In this document: piece by piece, positions 46,709 to 58,975 of the stretch | Position numbering within the stretch: the stretch's first letter is position 1 | Layout of the letters: the number at the start of each line of letters is the position of its first letter | Assembly: GCA_034766995.1 (NCBI GenBank) | Contig: CM068318.1 | Location: forward strand, 3,825,001-3,889,000 | Direction: 5' to 3' | DNA from: Acanthacorydalis orientalis | Taxonomy: Eukaryota; Arthropoda; Insecta; Megaloptera; Corydalidae | Length of the DNA stretch: 64,000 bases | Notes under the pieces: generated by a model | Databases searched by the model: none | What the model was told of the DNA's origin: nothing | Seen by the model: only the letters and a program-made list of their open reading frames with translations | Translations under genes and position numbers: made by a program

Positions 46709-48034
46709 GTTAATTTTAACCATGAGTACTTCCATGAAAGAACAATTATCTGTCAAGTTTTTATAATTTTATGATGTTATTTTTAATTAACGATCAGTTT
46801 TCTCATAAAATGCATGAAGAGCTCTTCTAACCTCTTCTCATATTGAATTCCCTCTTGTGGTTTAGAAACTTTTGTTTGTTTTTTTTTTCATTCTAATCTT
46901 TTTTGAACATTTCACTTACAGTGTTTAATCTGGAATATCTACTGAATTCTTCAAACACTGACTCTATGTTCATTTTAAGTTAATTCTATTTCATTAGTGA
47001 AGCTGTGAAAGAAAAAAAAATACAAGACAGGACTGCTTAATGCATATTTTCGTTAAGCACTGTAGAAATTTCTAATTAAAATTCTGTTAGAGCAGAATTA
47101 ACATTTTGATTGAATACAAAGTTCATCTTCATATACGATACAAGCTTCGTTATCTTTTGAATTAGATTAATGAATTGAATTTATTTTAATTAAATATATA
47201 ATATATCTGTGTAAAATGGAAGAAAATTATTCTATAAATAAATATATAACCTATTTGAAATTGAATTTCGTATTAAAATCGTATTATCTTTCACGAAATC
47301 CTTTGTGTTTTCATTTAATGAATCAATGTTTGAATTTAATCAATCGTTTTTGTAAGTTTCGTTAGTTTTTTTATTGAAAATTTACATATTTTTTTATTAA
47401 ACTGCTCTTAGTAGAAAATTGATTAAAATTTTTAGTGATTTAATGAAAATTCAGATATGCGATTATGATTTTTGGTTATAATGTTCTTGTGTAAGTAGTA
47501 TGCATTTTTCTAAACAGCATAATAAAAATTATGATTTAAATCAACTCTTGAAAAATATTTTATTATAAAAGTAATTTTAAGTAATCAAATATCTAGATTT
47601 ATTTTTAAAAAAATATGGATTACATTGTAAATAAATCAAAGGATGAATGAAAGATTTTAATTTTTTATGTTCAGGTATTATAAAGTCAAATATAGATGTG
47701 AAAAATATTTAAAAACCTTATTAATTAAATAACTCGATTTTTTTAAGTTATAAACTTCAAATATTACTTGTAAATATTTGTAAATATTTTCTCCTTATTG
47801 GAACTCTATCACTGACTTCTTTATCTTAAGCATGTGTATCCATAATTATTATTATAAAAGAATGTGTGAGCCATATATGTATCGACTTTTCCCACATGTT
47901 ACTTTTTAAGAGAAACAACAATAATCCAATTAACATTAATGGACACAAAAGGCTATTGTCGGGGTTTTGTACCCCCAGGTACGGCCGGCAACATCATGAT
48001 TACAAACAAAAAGACGGTTAAATAGCTCAAATAC

Positions 48035-48091
<57 letters not shown>

Positions 48092-49336
48092 GGGAGTAAG
48101 CTATTCTTAGCATAGGTACATTAATCAAAAACATTTTCGATTAGTCCAGTCAGATGTTTCTCTTTAATACTCCAATTAATAAACAGACATTTTTATAGAT
48201 ATTATTAAGAGAAATATGAAATTACATCGTCGCGATAAAACTTACCAAGCGAACGATATAAAAATAATCAAGTCCGTGCATAACGAGAACACGGCATCAA
48301 CAAAGGCAGATAACTGTAAAAAAGCAGACGTTTACGGCCTAAAAATATACATGTAAATCCCACGACTTGTTATAGGATCCACATGTTTATACCAATCGGC
48401 TCGTTAAAAGCAACCGTAAAAACGCCTACATAAACTAGAAACAAGAAGAGCATATCATTGAGGTGGAATGAAATGGCGTATAAAATTCTTAAAACCACGG
48501 TAAAAAGTTTGCGGTTACAAAGTCATCAGTAACATTTTTATGATGTAATTTGTAAGACCGAGTCGGTCGACTTTTCGGATACCGTTGAACGAATTAGATT
48601 GAACAGGTGAACATTTATTGAAAGGATACAGTGTTGTACATGATTGGAGAGTGAAAATCGTATCGGAGAGATACGGGTTGAAATTCAAATACAGGATTTT
48701 TAATTAAGAACCTCTTCGACTGATATTGTAAATATATGACATGTTTACAAAAGTACAAGTGAAAATCTCTGACGGTGATGGAATCACCGTCCAATGCACA
48801 TAAATAACAATCAAAAATATGCAATAATATTTTGATTAGAAAAATATTTTATGTAAAATTTCAATGTATTCTTTAATCACACCTCTTGTCATTTTTTAGA
48901 TTAAAAATTACATAAATTAGAAATCTATCAAAGTATTCGTTGGTTTATGACATGTTCGTATCTTTTTCCAATTTTCACACGGTGAATAAGACAAATACAT
49001 CCACTGAAATATCAGATAAATTTAATTAAAAAATATATAAATTAAGCGACGAAAAAACGATTAAACAAAAACCACAATAGAGTTTTTCTGGTGATCTCTC
49101 AAAATATTGATTTTGCTATTTTTTGTCTCGCTTATTTTACTTATGAGATTCATCTGATATGATTTCTTTTGTTATTAATTGAACCGAATTTTTTGTCTAG
49201 CTCACTGTTTTAATTTCCACTCAATTTTACTGATATTTGTTTATCCAAAAAACACCTTAAAAATTCTGACGTGACTTAATGTGCCTTCTTCATTTAAATA
49301 ATCGTTCCATCATCAACACATTTAAATTACTGATGT
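46709..49336. other. no gene seen
   Basis: Very AT-rich to 47930, then mixed with CpG around 48220-48560. No exon or repeat family recognised other than the (TA)n at 48037. Confidence 0.55.
48037..48088. repeat. (TA)n microsatellite, ~52 bp
   Basis: Perfect run; about 50 bp to its left is a small GC-rich patch (GGTACGGCCGGCAACATC). Confidence 0.95.
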
Positions 49337-49675
49337 GTTAGGTTAGTGCAAAAATAATTGCGGTTTTTATCATTTTAAGTTTGGCGTTGATTTTTCTAGT
49401 TACCGTTATCTTTTGTTATAGTCACGGGGTACATCATTGTAAATAATGAAATTAGCACTACTTATGTCATGACAACGCTTGACCATACATCTCACAATTG
49501 ACTAAAAAAATTAGATGAACTGGGTTATGAAGCCTTACCTCGTCCACCTTATTCTCCGGACCTGTCTCTGACAGATAATCATTCGTTAAAACATTTGTGT
49601 AATTTCCTACAAGAGAAGGATTTCTAAGATCAAGTATCAGCTCAAAACAGCAATTATTTTTGCACCAATCTATTA
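49337..49675 (+). mobile_element. mariner relic (GGTTAGTGCAAAAATAATTG ends), internally deleted
   Basis: Has both terminal repeats (TTAGGTTAGTGCAAAAATAA; ATTATTTTTGCACCAATC). The body reads KLDELGYEALPRPPYSPDLS, LTDNHSLKHLCNFLQEKDF and a stop: the last catalytic-Asp region and C-terminus of a mariner transposase. The 5' three quarters are deleted. Same terminal-repeat family as the 1.9-kb element. Confidence 0.82.
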
Positions 49676-50219
49676 ATAATTACAAAACACAGCCAGTCGT
49701 ATAAAAAAAAATACTTAATATTTCACAAAACGTACGCGCAATCTCACATATTTTCCGTATAAATAAATATTTTCATTACTGAAACGCCCATTTAATTGTA
49801 AACAGATTTTAAAGCTATTATAAAACAATATTATTCCCATTTATGAAAAATGATTCGAGGTTTCTGTTACAATAATCCTATACAAAACTCAATCGGATAT
49901 TTTTTTTTCGAAAAAAAAAACATGAAATAAATTTAAATTTCCTTCTTTCATTCATTCAGTCGCAACAACAACGACCGTAACAACGAATCGAAAGTACTCG
50001 ACCAACATTATTTTTTCCATTTGATGAATAAATGAAATTCCGCAAACATTACAACAAAAAAAAGGAATCAGATTGAAAATTGCATACAATCAATTGAAAA
50101 TTAACCAATATAATCAACAACAGAAATTTAATAAAACAGCAACAATTTACAGTCGAGCCATTGTGTCATTAATCCTGTGTTTTATTATAATCTTTTCAAT
50201 AAACGTTACATGTTATGCA

Positions 50220-50220
50220 A

Positions 50221-50278
<58 letters not shown>
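50220..50278. repeat. (TA)n microsatellite, ~59 bp
   Basis: One CATATA interruption near its left end. Confidence 0.95.
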
Positions 50279-50282
<4 letters not shown>

Positions 50283-50888
50283 CATTTTTTTATCAAAACA
50301 CAATGTGTTTTATACTGACATAACATCACGAAAGCCTTTATGCATAAATGGACACAAACATGGTCACGTATTGATAAATACGGTTTTATAAAATAGTGTC
50401 ATTTTATGTTTACATTTTTCATACAGTGAAACATGTACATATTTTTAATAAAACTGTTATTTAACCGTGTAAATTTTCGATCAAAATCTAGACATGTACA
50501 CACATATGTACACAGTTGTCCCTGTGTTTGCCATTTTTGAACAAATACGTTTTGTAAATACAGATATTATAAATAGTTTTTATTGTTTTTATTCAAAATT
50601 GTGCGGCGCTTATTCGTACAAATTATGTATCGAATTGGAAAAGTTTTTTTTTAATGTCAGTTTTGGAGTTTGTTCATTCAGAAACGACTTTTTCACTCAA
50701 TTGAAAGGTTGTATGTACTGATCCAGAAAATTCTCTATAATCGGATGAAAATTATAAGGAAATGTGTTACAAATAAGTAAAATAGATAGAAATTGAGTCA
50801 TTCTAATTGGAAAAAAATACAAGAATCATCTATTGAGTAATATATCACCAAAATCTAAAGATTATATATATATATATATATATATATA

Positions 50889-51545
50889 TCATCATCATCA
50901 CCATCAACAATCTTGGTCCAATCCACTGCTGGATAAAGGCCTTTTCCGTGATTTTCCATTTTGTACGTTCGAATGGCTTTCTTTTCCACTGATTTCCAAT
51001 AAAATTTTTAATTTCCCTATCCCACCTGCTCACTGGTCTCTTTCTTAATCGTTTTATATTAAATCACCCGATATATTAGTTGTAAAAATTAATACGGTGC
51101 CTTTTTTATTAAAAATGAATGTTTTGCGAAAAAATGGAATAGATTTCAATAGACAGAACAGACAGACAGACAGAAATTATTGATTGGTTCCCAGTTAATA
51201 ATTTCTGTTGTCCATCGGTGGTACTCTCTTCTTGCAACATGCCCCACTCATTTTGATTTTAGACCCTTTACTCTTCTTATTACATCTGTGACTTCTGTCT
51301 GTTTCCGTATCCATTTTATTCATTCCCCATCTCTTCTTATTATCTCTAGCATGCATCTTTCCATATTACAATGTGTTGTTTGAAATCTCTCAATGATTTT
51401 GACATTAATCACACATGTTTCGCTGCCGTAGGTAAGGGCTGGTAGTATACATTGATCAAATAGTTTTTCTTCAAACAAAATAGGATTTTTAATTTAAATA
51501 TCGAGTCGTTTCGTCCAAATGAGCTCCATCCTAATTTTATTCTCT
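50889..51545 (-). mobile_element. RTE-like LINE 3' end (reverse transcriptase C-terminus)
   Basis: The minus strand encodes, in broken frames, CILPALTYGSETC (near 51440), FQTTHCNMERCMLEIIRR, KQTEVTDVIRRVKGLKSKWV and GHVARREYHRWTTEI, then WDREIKNFIGNQWKR and TEKAFIQQW. This matches the C-terminal tail of insect endonuclease-reverse transcriptases of RTE-like LINEs. The element ends in a GATGATGATGATGAT-type tail, which then meets a (TA)n array. It is 5'-truncated, as usual for LINE copies. Confidence 0.82.
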
Positions 51546-51547
51546 TG

Positions 51548-51548
<1 letters not shown>

Positions 51549-51598
<50 letters not shown>
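51549..51598. repeat. (TA)n microsatellite, ~50 bp
   Basis: Bounds the LINE relic on its 5'-truncated side. Confidence 0.95.
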
Positions 51599-51600
<2 letters not shown>

Positions 51601-51952
51601 GTTTCACTTTTGTATAGAAATCGTCAATTGTTTTCTAGACTGAATAATATGTAAATTTTTATAAAATAAACGATATATTATTTAAAAAAAAAATCGTATA
51701 AACGATACATGAATGAGTATCAAAATAAAAACACTATTTATTCTCAACATGACTGCTATATTCATATTAACATTTTTTTTTGTAATATAGCCAGGAAATA
51801 AAGTTATACGATCAAACAGCTCCGCTATCTTCTCTCATATTATACACACACACACACACATATATAAATATTTTAATCATCCCCTGCTAGCAAATATTCG
51901 ATTTCGCAGAATAATCTATATTACGCCTCTGGGCTCTATTGTATCATATTTA

Positions 51953-51998
<46 letters not shown>

Positions 51999-52219
51999 TG
52001 AAAAATAGAAGCTAATAGACAAAGGGAAATATATTAATACACTGTTTGCTTTTATGTATGTTTGAAGTTGTTTTTTTCTCTACAAAAAATACTGTTTTAT
52101 ACTACATAAAATGTCAATATATAAAGCAAAAAATCGGTTTAATATATTCTTTTTGAAAAGTACATTTCCCTCTTTAAATATAATTACATTTATTTTCCTC
52201 TATTTTATTCTATAAACAC

Positions 52220-52221
<2 letters not shown>

Positions 52222-52291
<70 letters not shown>

Positions 52292-52318
52292 ATATGTATA
52301 TATGTATATATATATATA
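52222..52318. repeat. (TA)n with TATATG steps, ~97 bp
   Basis: About 57 bp of perfect TA followed by four GTATATAT steps and TA again. Confidence 0.95.
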
Positions 52319-52494
52319 ATCATCTAATCGAATTTGGGTGACAGATTAAGGGTACATGTTTGATATGGCTTGATGCGAGACTGGCTCATGTGACCCTTTT
52401 TCTTTTCTGAAAAATCAATTAATGGTAAACATCCACCTAGACGTATTACAAAATGTCAACTTTCCACATTCCTGAATAGCTTACTCGTTCATCT

Positions 52495-53048
52495 GAACTG
52501 TTTCTTTGTATTAGGTGTAAGAAACAATTCGATGGCTTTAAATCGAACCAGCCATGATTCTTTTTTAAATTAAAAGATGGCCTCGTCGTTTTAAGATTTG
52601 GAAGTGTTAACCTTAACATTTAAGTACACTATCTTGGGTATGCAGTTGGCTTAACCTCGCAAAACTGTAGTGGCCGTGATGATGACCAAAAAGCGATATA
52701 TTAAGCATTGCATACTTTTCGCAATCCAATTGAAAAAAATGCTGCTGAAGCCTGAAGAATGATTTGTTCACCTTTGTGGGAACGTTTTATGGCGCATAAA
52801 ACTAACAAAGACATTAAATTATTGGAGAAGTTCGAAAATGCATTACAACTTCATCGACTCAAAGCCGACATCTTTTTTTCGGCAAAGGATTCGTCAGTTA
52901 CCTGGCAGATGTAGCCAATTTATACAAAATGATGGGGAATAATTGAAGGATTTAAATTCTATTTTTTATTAAATATTTATAAATATTTTATTAAATATAT
53001 GTCTGTATTCTATTTTTGAAACATCTCCATTATTTCTCAGCGACCCTG
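52495..53048 (+). mobile_element. mariner/IS630-type transposase C-terminal relic, copy 1
   Basis: Near 52855-52945 the plus strand reads IDSKPTSFFRQRIRQLPGRC then SQFIQNDGE and stop, the typical C-terminus of a mariner/IS630-type transposase. Upstream sequence is shared with 54595-55030 but not readable as protein. The right end may be GCGACCCTGTA at 53038-53048. The left end is not defined. Confidence 0.6.
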
Positions 53049-54109
53049 TATAATAACATACAATTTAGGAGTTAAAGTATAGCTTTGTTCCTTTATTGTT
53101 TTATTCGTGAAATTAATACTCTTTCTCATCCCTAATTTCGAACACATTTTTATATACAATGTGATTTTTTTATAACGTCATTACAAACACTTATTAATAA
53201 AAAAGTTTCTGGATAATCTGTTCAATTTGTGGAACATATACGCTTTCAGATTATTAAATCTCGTCGATACTATATATATACTTATATATATACATAAACA
53301 TAAACTATAGAAAAAAATGTATCCGTTCAGTAGACATTATGCTAACATTTTCGATCTATATAAGGTTAATAAACCGTTAAAAGCTTTTTTGCTGAATTCG
53401 TTGTGAATATGAAATTTATTTGTTGTTTGTGAACATGGTTAAATCATGAGGGCTTTTTGTGATGCATCGATAAAAAGCACAAGCAAAATAAAGTTGAATA
53501 AATAACCACAATTAGGTAGTGTGGCTTACTGATGATTTATCGGAAAAGGTTTTATGCGGGGTGAATTTTAAATTTCTGCGGCAGCTTCAGATATTTATTT
53601 CGTATACATAAACATACTCACACGCATGTATTCATAACATATATATATATATATATATATATACACTGTTGTATTTACGTAAACAATACACATTTTCTGT
53701 AACCGAATTCAATTCAACTTCTGTGTGTTTGTATTTTAATGAATAATTTATTGATCGTTAGTTTCTTCTCTAATATAACATATATATATATATATATATA
53801 TATATAGTAAATATAAAAATAATATTTAATAGTCGTTTGACTAAGAAAATTGAAATAAGAGGAGCATTAATCAAAAAAAATACAAAATATATTTGTGTCT
53901 TATTAAAAAAAATATATGATTCATTAATGTAGTGACCCATAGAATAAAAAATAAAAAAAATGATAATGTAAGCAAAACATCTTTCGAAAATATTATTATT
54001 ATCTGTAAATAAAATATATATTCAACGATTACATATATATCCTGCGAAACGGGACGTACTATAATTATTTACAAAATGAAATTTACAAGTTGTAATTATT
54101 TTACATGTT

Positions 54110-54420
54110 TTAAAGGGTAAAACCCACAAATTTATCTTCCGTGTATTCGTTCGTCTATATTTGTGTAACGGTCCGTCCATTAACATGCTGATTCCTAAAT
54201 AACTGAACCGATTTTAATTGGATTCAGTTTTGATTATGTTCAAAATTGATTCAATTTCAAAACCGAAGCTGAAAAAAGTAACTTAAAATTGAATAAAGAT
54301 TTGATTGGGGTGTCCGTTCATTGATCATCGAATCACTACTTTATTTGTTCGATTTATATATTCAAAATTATCAATTTTAATTCGATATGTTGAATGAATG
54401 AATTAAAAACGATTCTGTTA
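54110..54420 (+). repeat. dispersed repeat F, copy 1
   Basis: CTGAACCGATTTTAATTGGA, AAAATTGATTCAATTTCAAA, ACCGAAGCTGAAAA and the following text, including TTATTTGTTCGATTTATATA, are shared with 58709-58895. It has the GTCCGTCCATTAACATGCTG wording often seen in insect transposon flanks, but I cannot name the family. Confidence 0.6.
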
Positions 54421-54543
54421 CATTATTTGATTTATTTAAATTATTTTTAGGTACAGAATATTTATTGAAAAGATTTGACTTTATGGTTTTAAAATATTAT
54501 GAATATTTAATTAATATAGGGACAGATTACTGAATGTTTTTAT

Positions 54544-54547
<4 letters not shown>

Positions 54548-54590
<43 letters not shown>
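54548..54590. repeat. (TA)n microsatellite, ~43 bp
   Basis: Immediately precedes the 54.6-kb transposase relic. Confidence 0.95.
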
Positions 54591-54592
<2 letters not shown>

Positions 54593-54594
54593 CT

Positions 54595-55035
54595 GTAAAA
54601 ATCAATTCTGTGCTTTTAAATCGAATCAACTATAACTTTGTTTCAAATGAAAATAATTCCTCATCATTTTAATATTTTGAAATGCCAATCTTAATATTTA
54701 AAAACACCACATATCTCAGTCAGGCAATTATCATAACCTCACAAAACAGTAATGAACACGAGGACGTTCGAAAAGCAGCATTTTAGTCATTGCATACTTT
54801 TTGCATTAAAATAAAATGTTGCTGAAGCCTCAGGAATGATTTATTGAGCTTTGGTGGGTTGTGTTGTGATGCATAAAACATGCAAAAAAAATTAAAACCG
54901 TGGAAGAGGTCCGAAAATGCAATGACAACTTCGTTGACTCAAAACTGTCATTTTTTTCGTAATGAGATTCGTCAGTTACCCGAAAGATAAAGAAAAGTTA
55001 TATAAAATAATGTGGAATATTTCAAGGATTGAAAT
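54595..55035 (+). mobile_element. mariner/IS630-type transposase C-terminal relic, copy 2
   Basis: Diverged copy of the 52.5-kb repeat with the same order of motifs (TTGCTGAAGCCTC..., GATTCGTCAGTTACC). It reads RNEIRQLPER, stop, RKVI, stop, NNVEYFKD. It begins immediately after a (TA)n array (54548-54590). Confidence 0.6.
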
Positions 55036-55104
55036 CTGTTCCATTTTTCCTTAAACATTCATTTTCATAAAAAAGACACTGAATTAATTTTCACAACTAG
55101 TATA

Positions 55105-55430
55105 TTGGGTAATTCAATTTAGGCTTCCACATGGAAGTATTAAAAGTGGGCGCAGGGATTAAGAAAAGTCATGTTATTTTTTATTCAGTATTTTAGTTCA
55201 ATTCAATACTAAAATACAATTGAACTAAAATACTAATTGCGTTTTTTTTATCAATAATATCGTGTGGAAGCCTAAGTTGAATCACCCTATATATCCTATT
55301 ACCCTAAATACACATTTGCATTGACGTCACATTGTACCTAATAGTCGGTTATTCTAATTGATTGATTTCCTTTAGATATTAACACATTTTTTAACACAGT
55401 GTATTTATTCTTCATTGCATTATTTATGTA
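55105..55430. mobile_element. MITE family A, copy 4, with internal palindrome and shared flank
   Basis: Bounded by TATAT/TGGGTAATTCAATTTAGG on the left and CCTAAGTTGAATCACCC/TATAT on the right (hairpin part to 55288), consistent with a TA target duplication. It has the same 17-bp palindrome arms (AGTATTTTAGTTCAATT) as the 34.5-kb copy and the same right-hand 140 bp. Confidence 0.75.
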
Positions 55431-55703
55431 TTGTGACTTGAATAAAAGTTTATTAGGCTATAGAAACTGTTACTACCGCATGTCTATGGATAATAAAAAA
55501 AACTACCCGTCGTATAACTTTCGTAACGATGATGCATACGGCCATTATTAATTATTCATTTCACCTGCTTTCGAAGTGTGTTCATAAAATATGAAGAAAG
55601 AATATAAGACAAGTTATACCATTACTATGATGCTTGGTGGTTCTCCTTAATGTATGCGTTTAGTGTTGTTTACACTATGTCAATACTATTTTTTCAAGAC
55701 GAT

Positions 55704-55750
<47 letters not shown>
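55704..55750. repeat. (TA)n(GA)n compound microsatellite
   Basis: About 23 bp of TA followed by about 24 bp of GA. Confidence 0.95.
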
Positions 55751-55751
<1 letters not shown>

Positions 55752-56022
55752 TTAATTTAAAGTAGATATAAAATATATACAAAAATTGATATGATAAATT
55801 ATACATGTTATATATTATTAAAAAAAATTTTATTGAAATTTCCTGTATATAAATCTCCCATTCCACTCTAAAACATACACTTATTTCTGTCTTTCACTAA
55901 TTAGATGATCAAACTGAGGCTAAACACAAAGAAATTTCTTTTATTTAAGACAAGTTCTATACAAATAAATTAATGAAAACTTATCAAAAATATTGTATTC
56001 ATATTTTATTTTTTTCAAATTC

Positions 56023-56565
56023 TATTAGGTCGGTAGAAAAATAGTTGCGGCTTATGACCTTCAAATTCATATACATTTTTCTCAGCTAATAATTAACTTT
56101 ATTACTAGAAATATGCGCTGTTAGAATCGACACATTTTTACCAATCAGCCATTCAAAACATCCTCGTGCTTTCATTAAGTCGTTATCAACTGAAAAAAGA
56201 CGCCCGCAACCTACCTCATGCTCAAGGCTCTCGTCCCCAGTACGAATTTTTTGGAACAACCATTGCACCGTATGTTCCTTAACAGTACGCACACCGAAAG
56301 CATCGTTATTTTACAAACAGTTTCTGCTGCTTTTGCCACCCGTTTTGAACTCATACAAAAAATTGCTTTTATTTCTTTTCCATCTTTACTTCAATAGCTC
56401 AATTTGAAGCAAAATTAATAACAAAACCATAGTCGATGTTACCAAAATACAAACCGGAAAAGGCACTTTAAAATGATGTTAACATGATGAAATGACATTT
56501 TCACTGAAAAAACTAAAGTTACAATTTAGAAAAAAAAACATAATTATTTTCCTACCAACTGAATA
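56023..56565 (-). mobile_element. shared-deletion mariner family, copy 4
   Basis: On the minus strand it runs from the 5' end near 56565 (TTGGTAGGAAAATAATTATG) to TATTTTTCTACCGACCTAAT at 56023. It reads RTVKEHTVQWLFQKIRTGDE, SLEHEVGCGRLFSVDNDLMK, then departs from the other copies: WLIGKNVSILTA replaces the second helix-turn-helix before the common 3' tail. It is therefore a variant with an extra internal rearrangement. Confidence 0.8.
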
Positions 56566-58637
56566 TAAAAATTAGATAAGAAATCATGAATATTTTAAAG
56601 AAGTATATAAAATCCAGATTTTAACCTTCAATTGTCTCGAATATCGCACGAAAATATTAATATATTAAAGGAAAATTAATGTACTTTCTTATACAACCGT
56701 TTTAACCAGCACAGCTCGTATTAAAATTCAAATCGACGCCACACTGGAACAAACCGGGAACTCTTCACTATATCTTGGTTTAAGTATTCACTTTAGAGTC
56801 GGTCGTTCATCAAGGTCTTGTGTTTGAATTGCAAGAAGTGTTTATTAAGGAGCACGAAAATGTGAATAACATGTACCGTTTAGAAAGAACAGTAACCGCA
56901 CATTAATGATTGAAACGTTCTAGGATACATAAGCATTATTCATGCGGTGTTTCTTTCAAGACAGACGAATAATTAACGCTAAGCACTACAGTAATCTGCA
57001 TTAATACATAGTAAATTCTACAGAAGATGGGGAAGCAGGAAACTTACTGTACTCTTTTCTATCCAGTATACATTTTTTATGCTATTTTCTTATTTTTCGT
57101 ACGTACTTAAATGGAATAGTTGCAGATAGTTATATACGTTTATAAATAATTAAAGAATTGTTTTATATTCCAGGTTAATTTATAAAAGGTGTAACGTTAT
57201 TTAATTTTTCTATATAATATTCAGAAACTTTTTATGTTAAGAGAACTATAAAGTGTAAATTTAAGACTGTTTTTTTATTAACATGAAATAATTTAATAAT
57301 TAACTCAGCAACAAATTGAATTCATAGAAAATTGTCTGTAATAACTAGTTTCAACTTCCTTTGCACAAAAAATGTACAAGCCATAGACAATCATTGAAGC
57401 TATAACTATAATTGTATGTTTTTGTACTTGTGATCTCGTTGATACGTTGTTCTGTCTATCTTTGTCCTTTTGGATCAAGTAAATGTCTATTCTCCACTAC
57501 AAATTTCAGCTCGAGTATCGTTCTCAAGTCTACGATATCTATCTGAGGATGAAACTCGTACCGAAACTAGTAGTACAGACATTTAATTGTTCCAAAAAAT
57601 CAAATACTAGAAGAACAAAAAAAAACAGTGAAGGTAATATACTGATTACTATCGCAACTGTTAGCTATATCTTTTTAAAAAAAAGGTTTGAAATTGTAGA
57701 TGAAACTATTTTGACACATAGAAATTTTTCAGATACAGATTTTCTATTTTATTTAAATAGATTTAAGAATCTTTTTTTATCGTTTTGAATTTCATGAATG
57801 ATTTAACAAAAAAATATATATGATTTCTTGCATCTGTGTACAGAAATAAAAATTAATTACGAATTGATCGAGCGATGAAAAAGAAATTATGAAGTTTATT
57901 GAAAGAGCGAACGGTAATAATTCGTGCCGAGAGTATTAAGAAGACACAATATGCAGTCAATTTGTCACGTGGCCCCACATCGTTCGAAATAATAGATTCA
58001 TTTAGTCTCGCATGCAGAATACGCTTAACTAAATCGTATTAGATTTACGGATCGACCGCTCCGGTGCACTGGAACTGTCTGACGTACAGGAAATTGAAAA
58101 TCCGGTTCGTAATCTCATCTCGTAATAAAGTGCAAGAAATATGCGCGTTCCGTATCTATTTCACATCCGGGATTTGAGTAGATTTTAAACGGGTACACCC
58201 GGACCATATTTTATGCAAAAGGTTCAAAACTGACCTTTTTTTTAATACGTAAAGTTGTCAGTCGCGAACGAAGATGTATGGGTACACACTGTGTCTATAC
58301 ATGCGGGACATATCTCAGGATTTATAAACACGGTCGTTAGTGTTCGGTCTGGTCGCCGCACGTTCAAAAACTTGGCCGCAGTTGTAATGCCCGGAGGTAC
58401 TAAATGTTGGCCGTGCGGCTGGAAAAAAATACACACCTCCGGCAATGAGATATGTATATATTGTATGCACTCTGATATTAATGGATGTAATTTATATCTA
58501 ATGTTTGATAATCGGGATAAAAAATGTGTATAATGCAATTTAAAAAACAAATGGGTCAGCATGCCGTCGAGTCAGTTTCTAATACTAGCATCATTTTAAA
58601 TATCTGTTTATTTAAACTTTAATATTCATTTAAATAA

Positions 58638-58646
<9 letters not shown>
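56566..58646. other. no exon recognised; CpG-containing patch at about 57900-58460
   Basis: The patch contains GGATCGACCGCTCCGGTGCA and GGTCGCCGCACGTTCAAA. Overlapping frames of 92 (+) and 106 (-) codons at 58242-58562 have no recognised domain. Being upstream of the dpr exon on the same strand, it could hold regulatory or 5' sequence for that gene; this is a guess. Confidence 0.4.

Positions 58647-58708
<62 letters not shown>
58647..58708. repeat. (TA)n microsatellite, ~62 bp
   Basis: Immediately precedes dispersed repeat F copy 2. Confidence 0.95.
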
Positions 58709-58709
<1 letters not shown>

Positions 58710-58895
58710 CCGATTTGAATTAAATTCAATTTCAATATGTTATAAATTGATTCAGTGTCGAAACCGAAATTAAAATAGTAGCTAGAAATCGAATATGATT
58801 TTCCATGTTTATTATTGATTATCTAATTAATCTTTTATTTATCCAATTCATATATTTACAATTAAAATTATTCAGCATATATGGAACGGTTTAAA
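58709..58895 (+). repeat. dispersed repeat F, copy 2
   Basis: AACCGATTTGAATTAAATTC, AAATTGATTCAGTGTCGAAA and ACCGAAATTAAAATAGTAGC match copy 1 at 54.2 kb in order. It starts directly at the end of a (TA)n array. Confidence 0.6.
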
Positions 58896-58975
58896 TACCA
58901 TCAAAATTTGATAATAATTTATAAATTTATTCTTTTTCCATTTTAAAACTATGCTTAAGTTTTAATGTTGATTCT

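Noticed and set aside
57483..57788. 101-codon plus-strand frame
   Set aside because: AT-rich, no domain; a short stretch (CTGAGGATGAAACTCGTACC) resembles retroelement 3' flanks, but too weakly to call.
58242..58562. Overlapping frames of 106 (-) and 92 (+) codons
   Set aside because: No recognisable domain or splice pattern; kept only as a CpG-containing patch.
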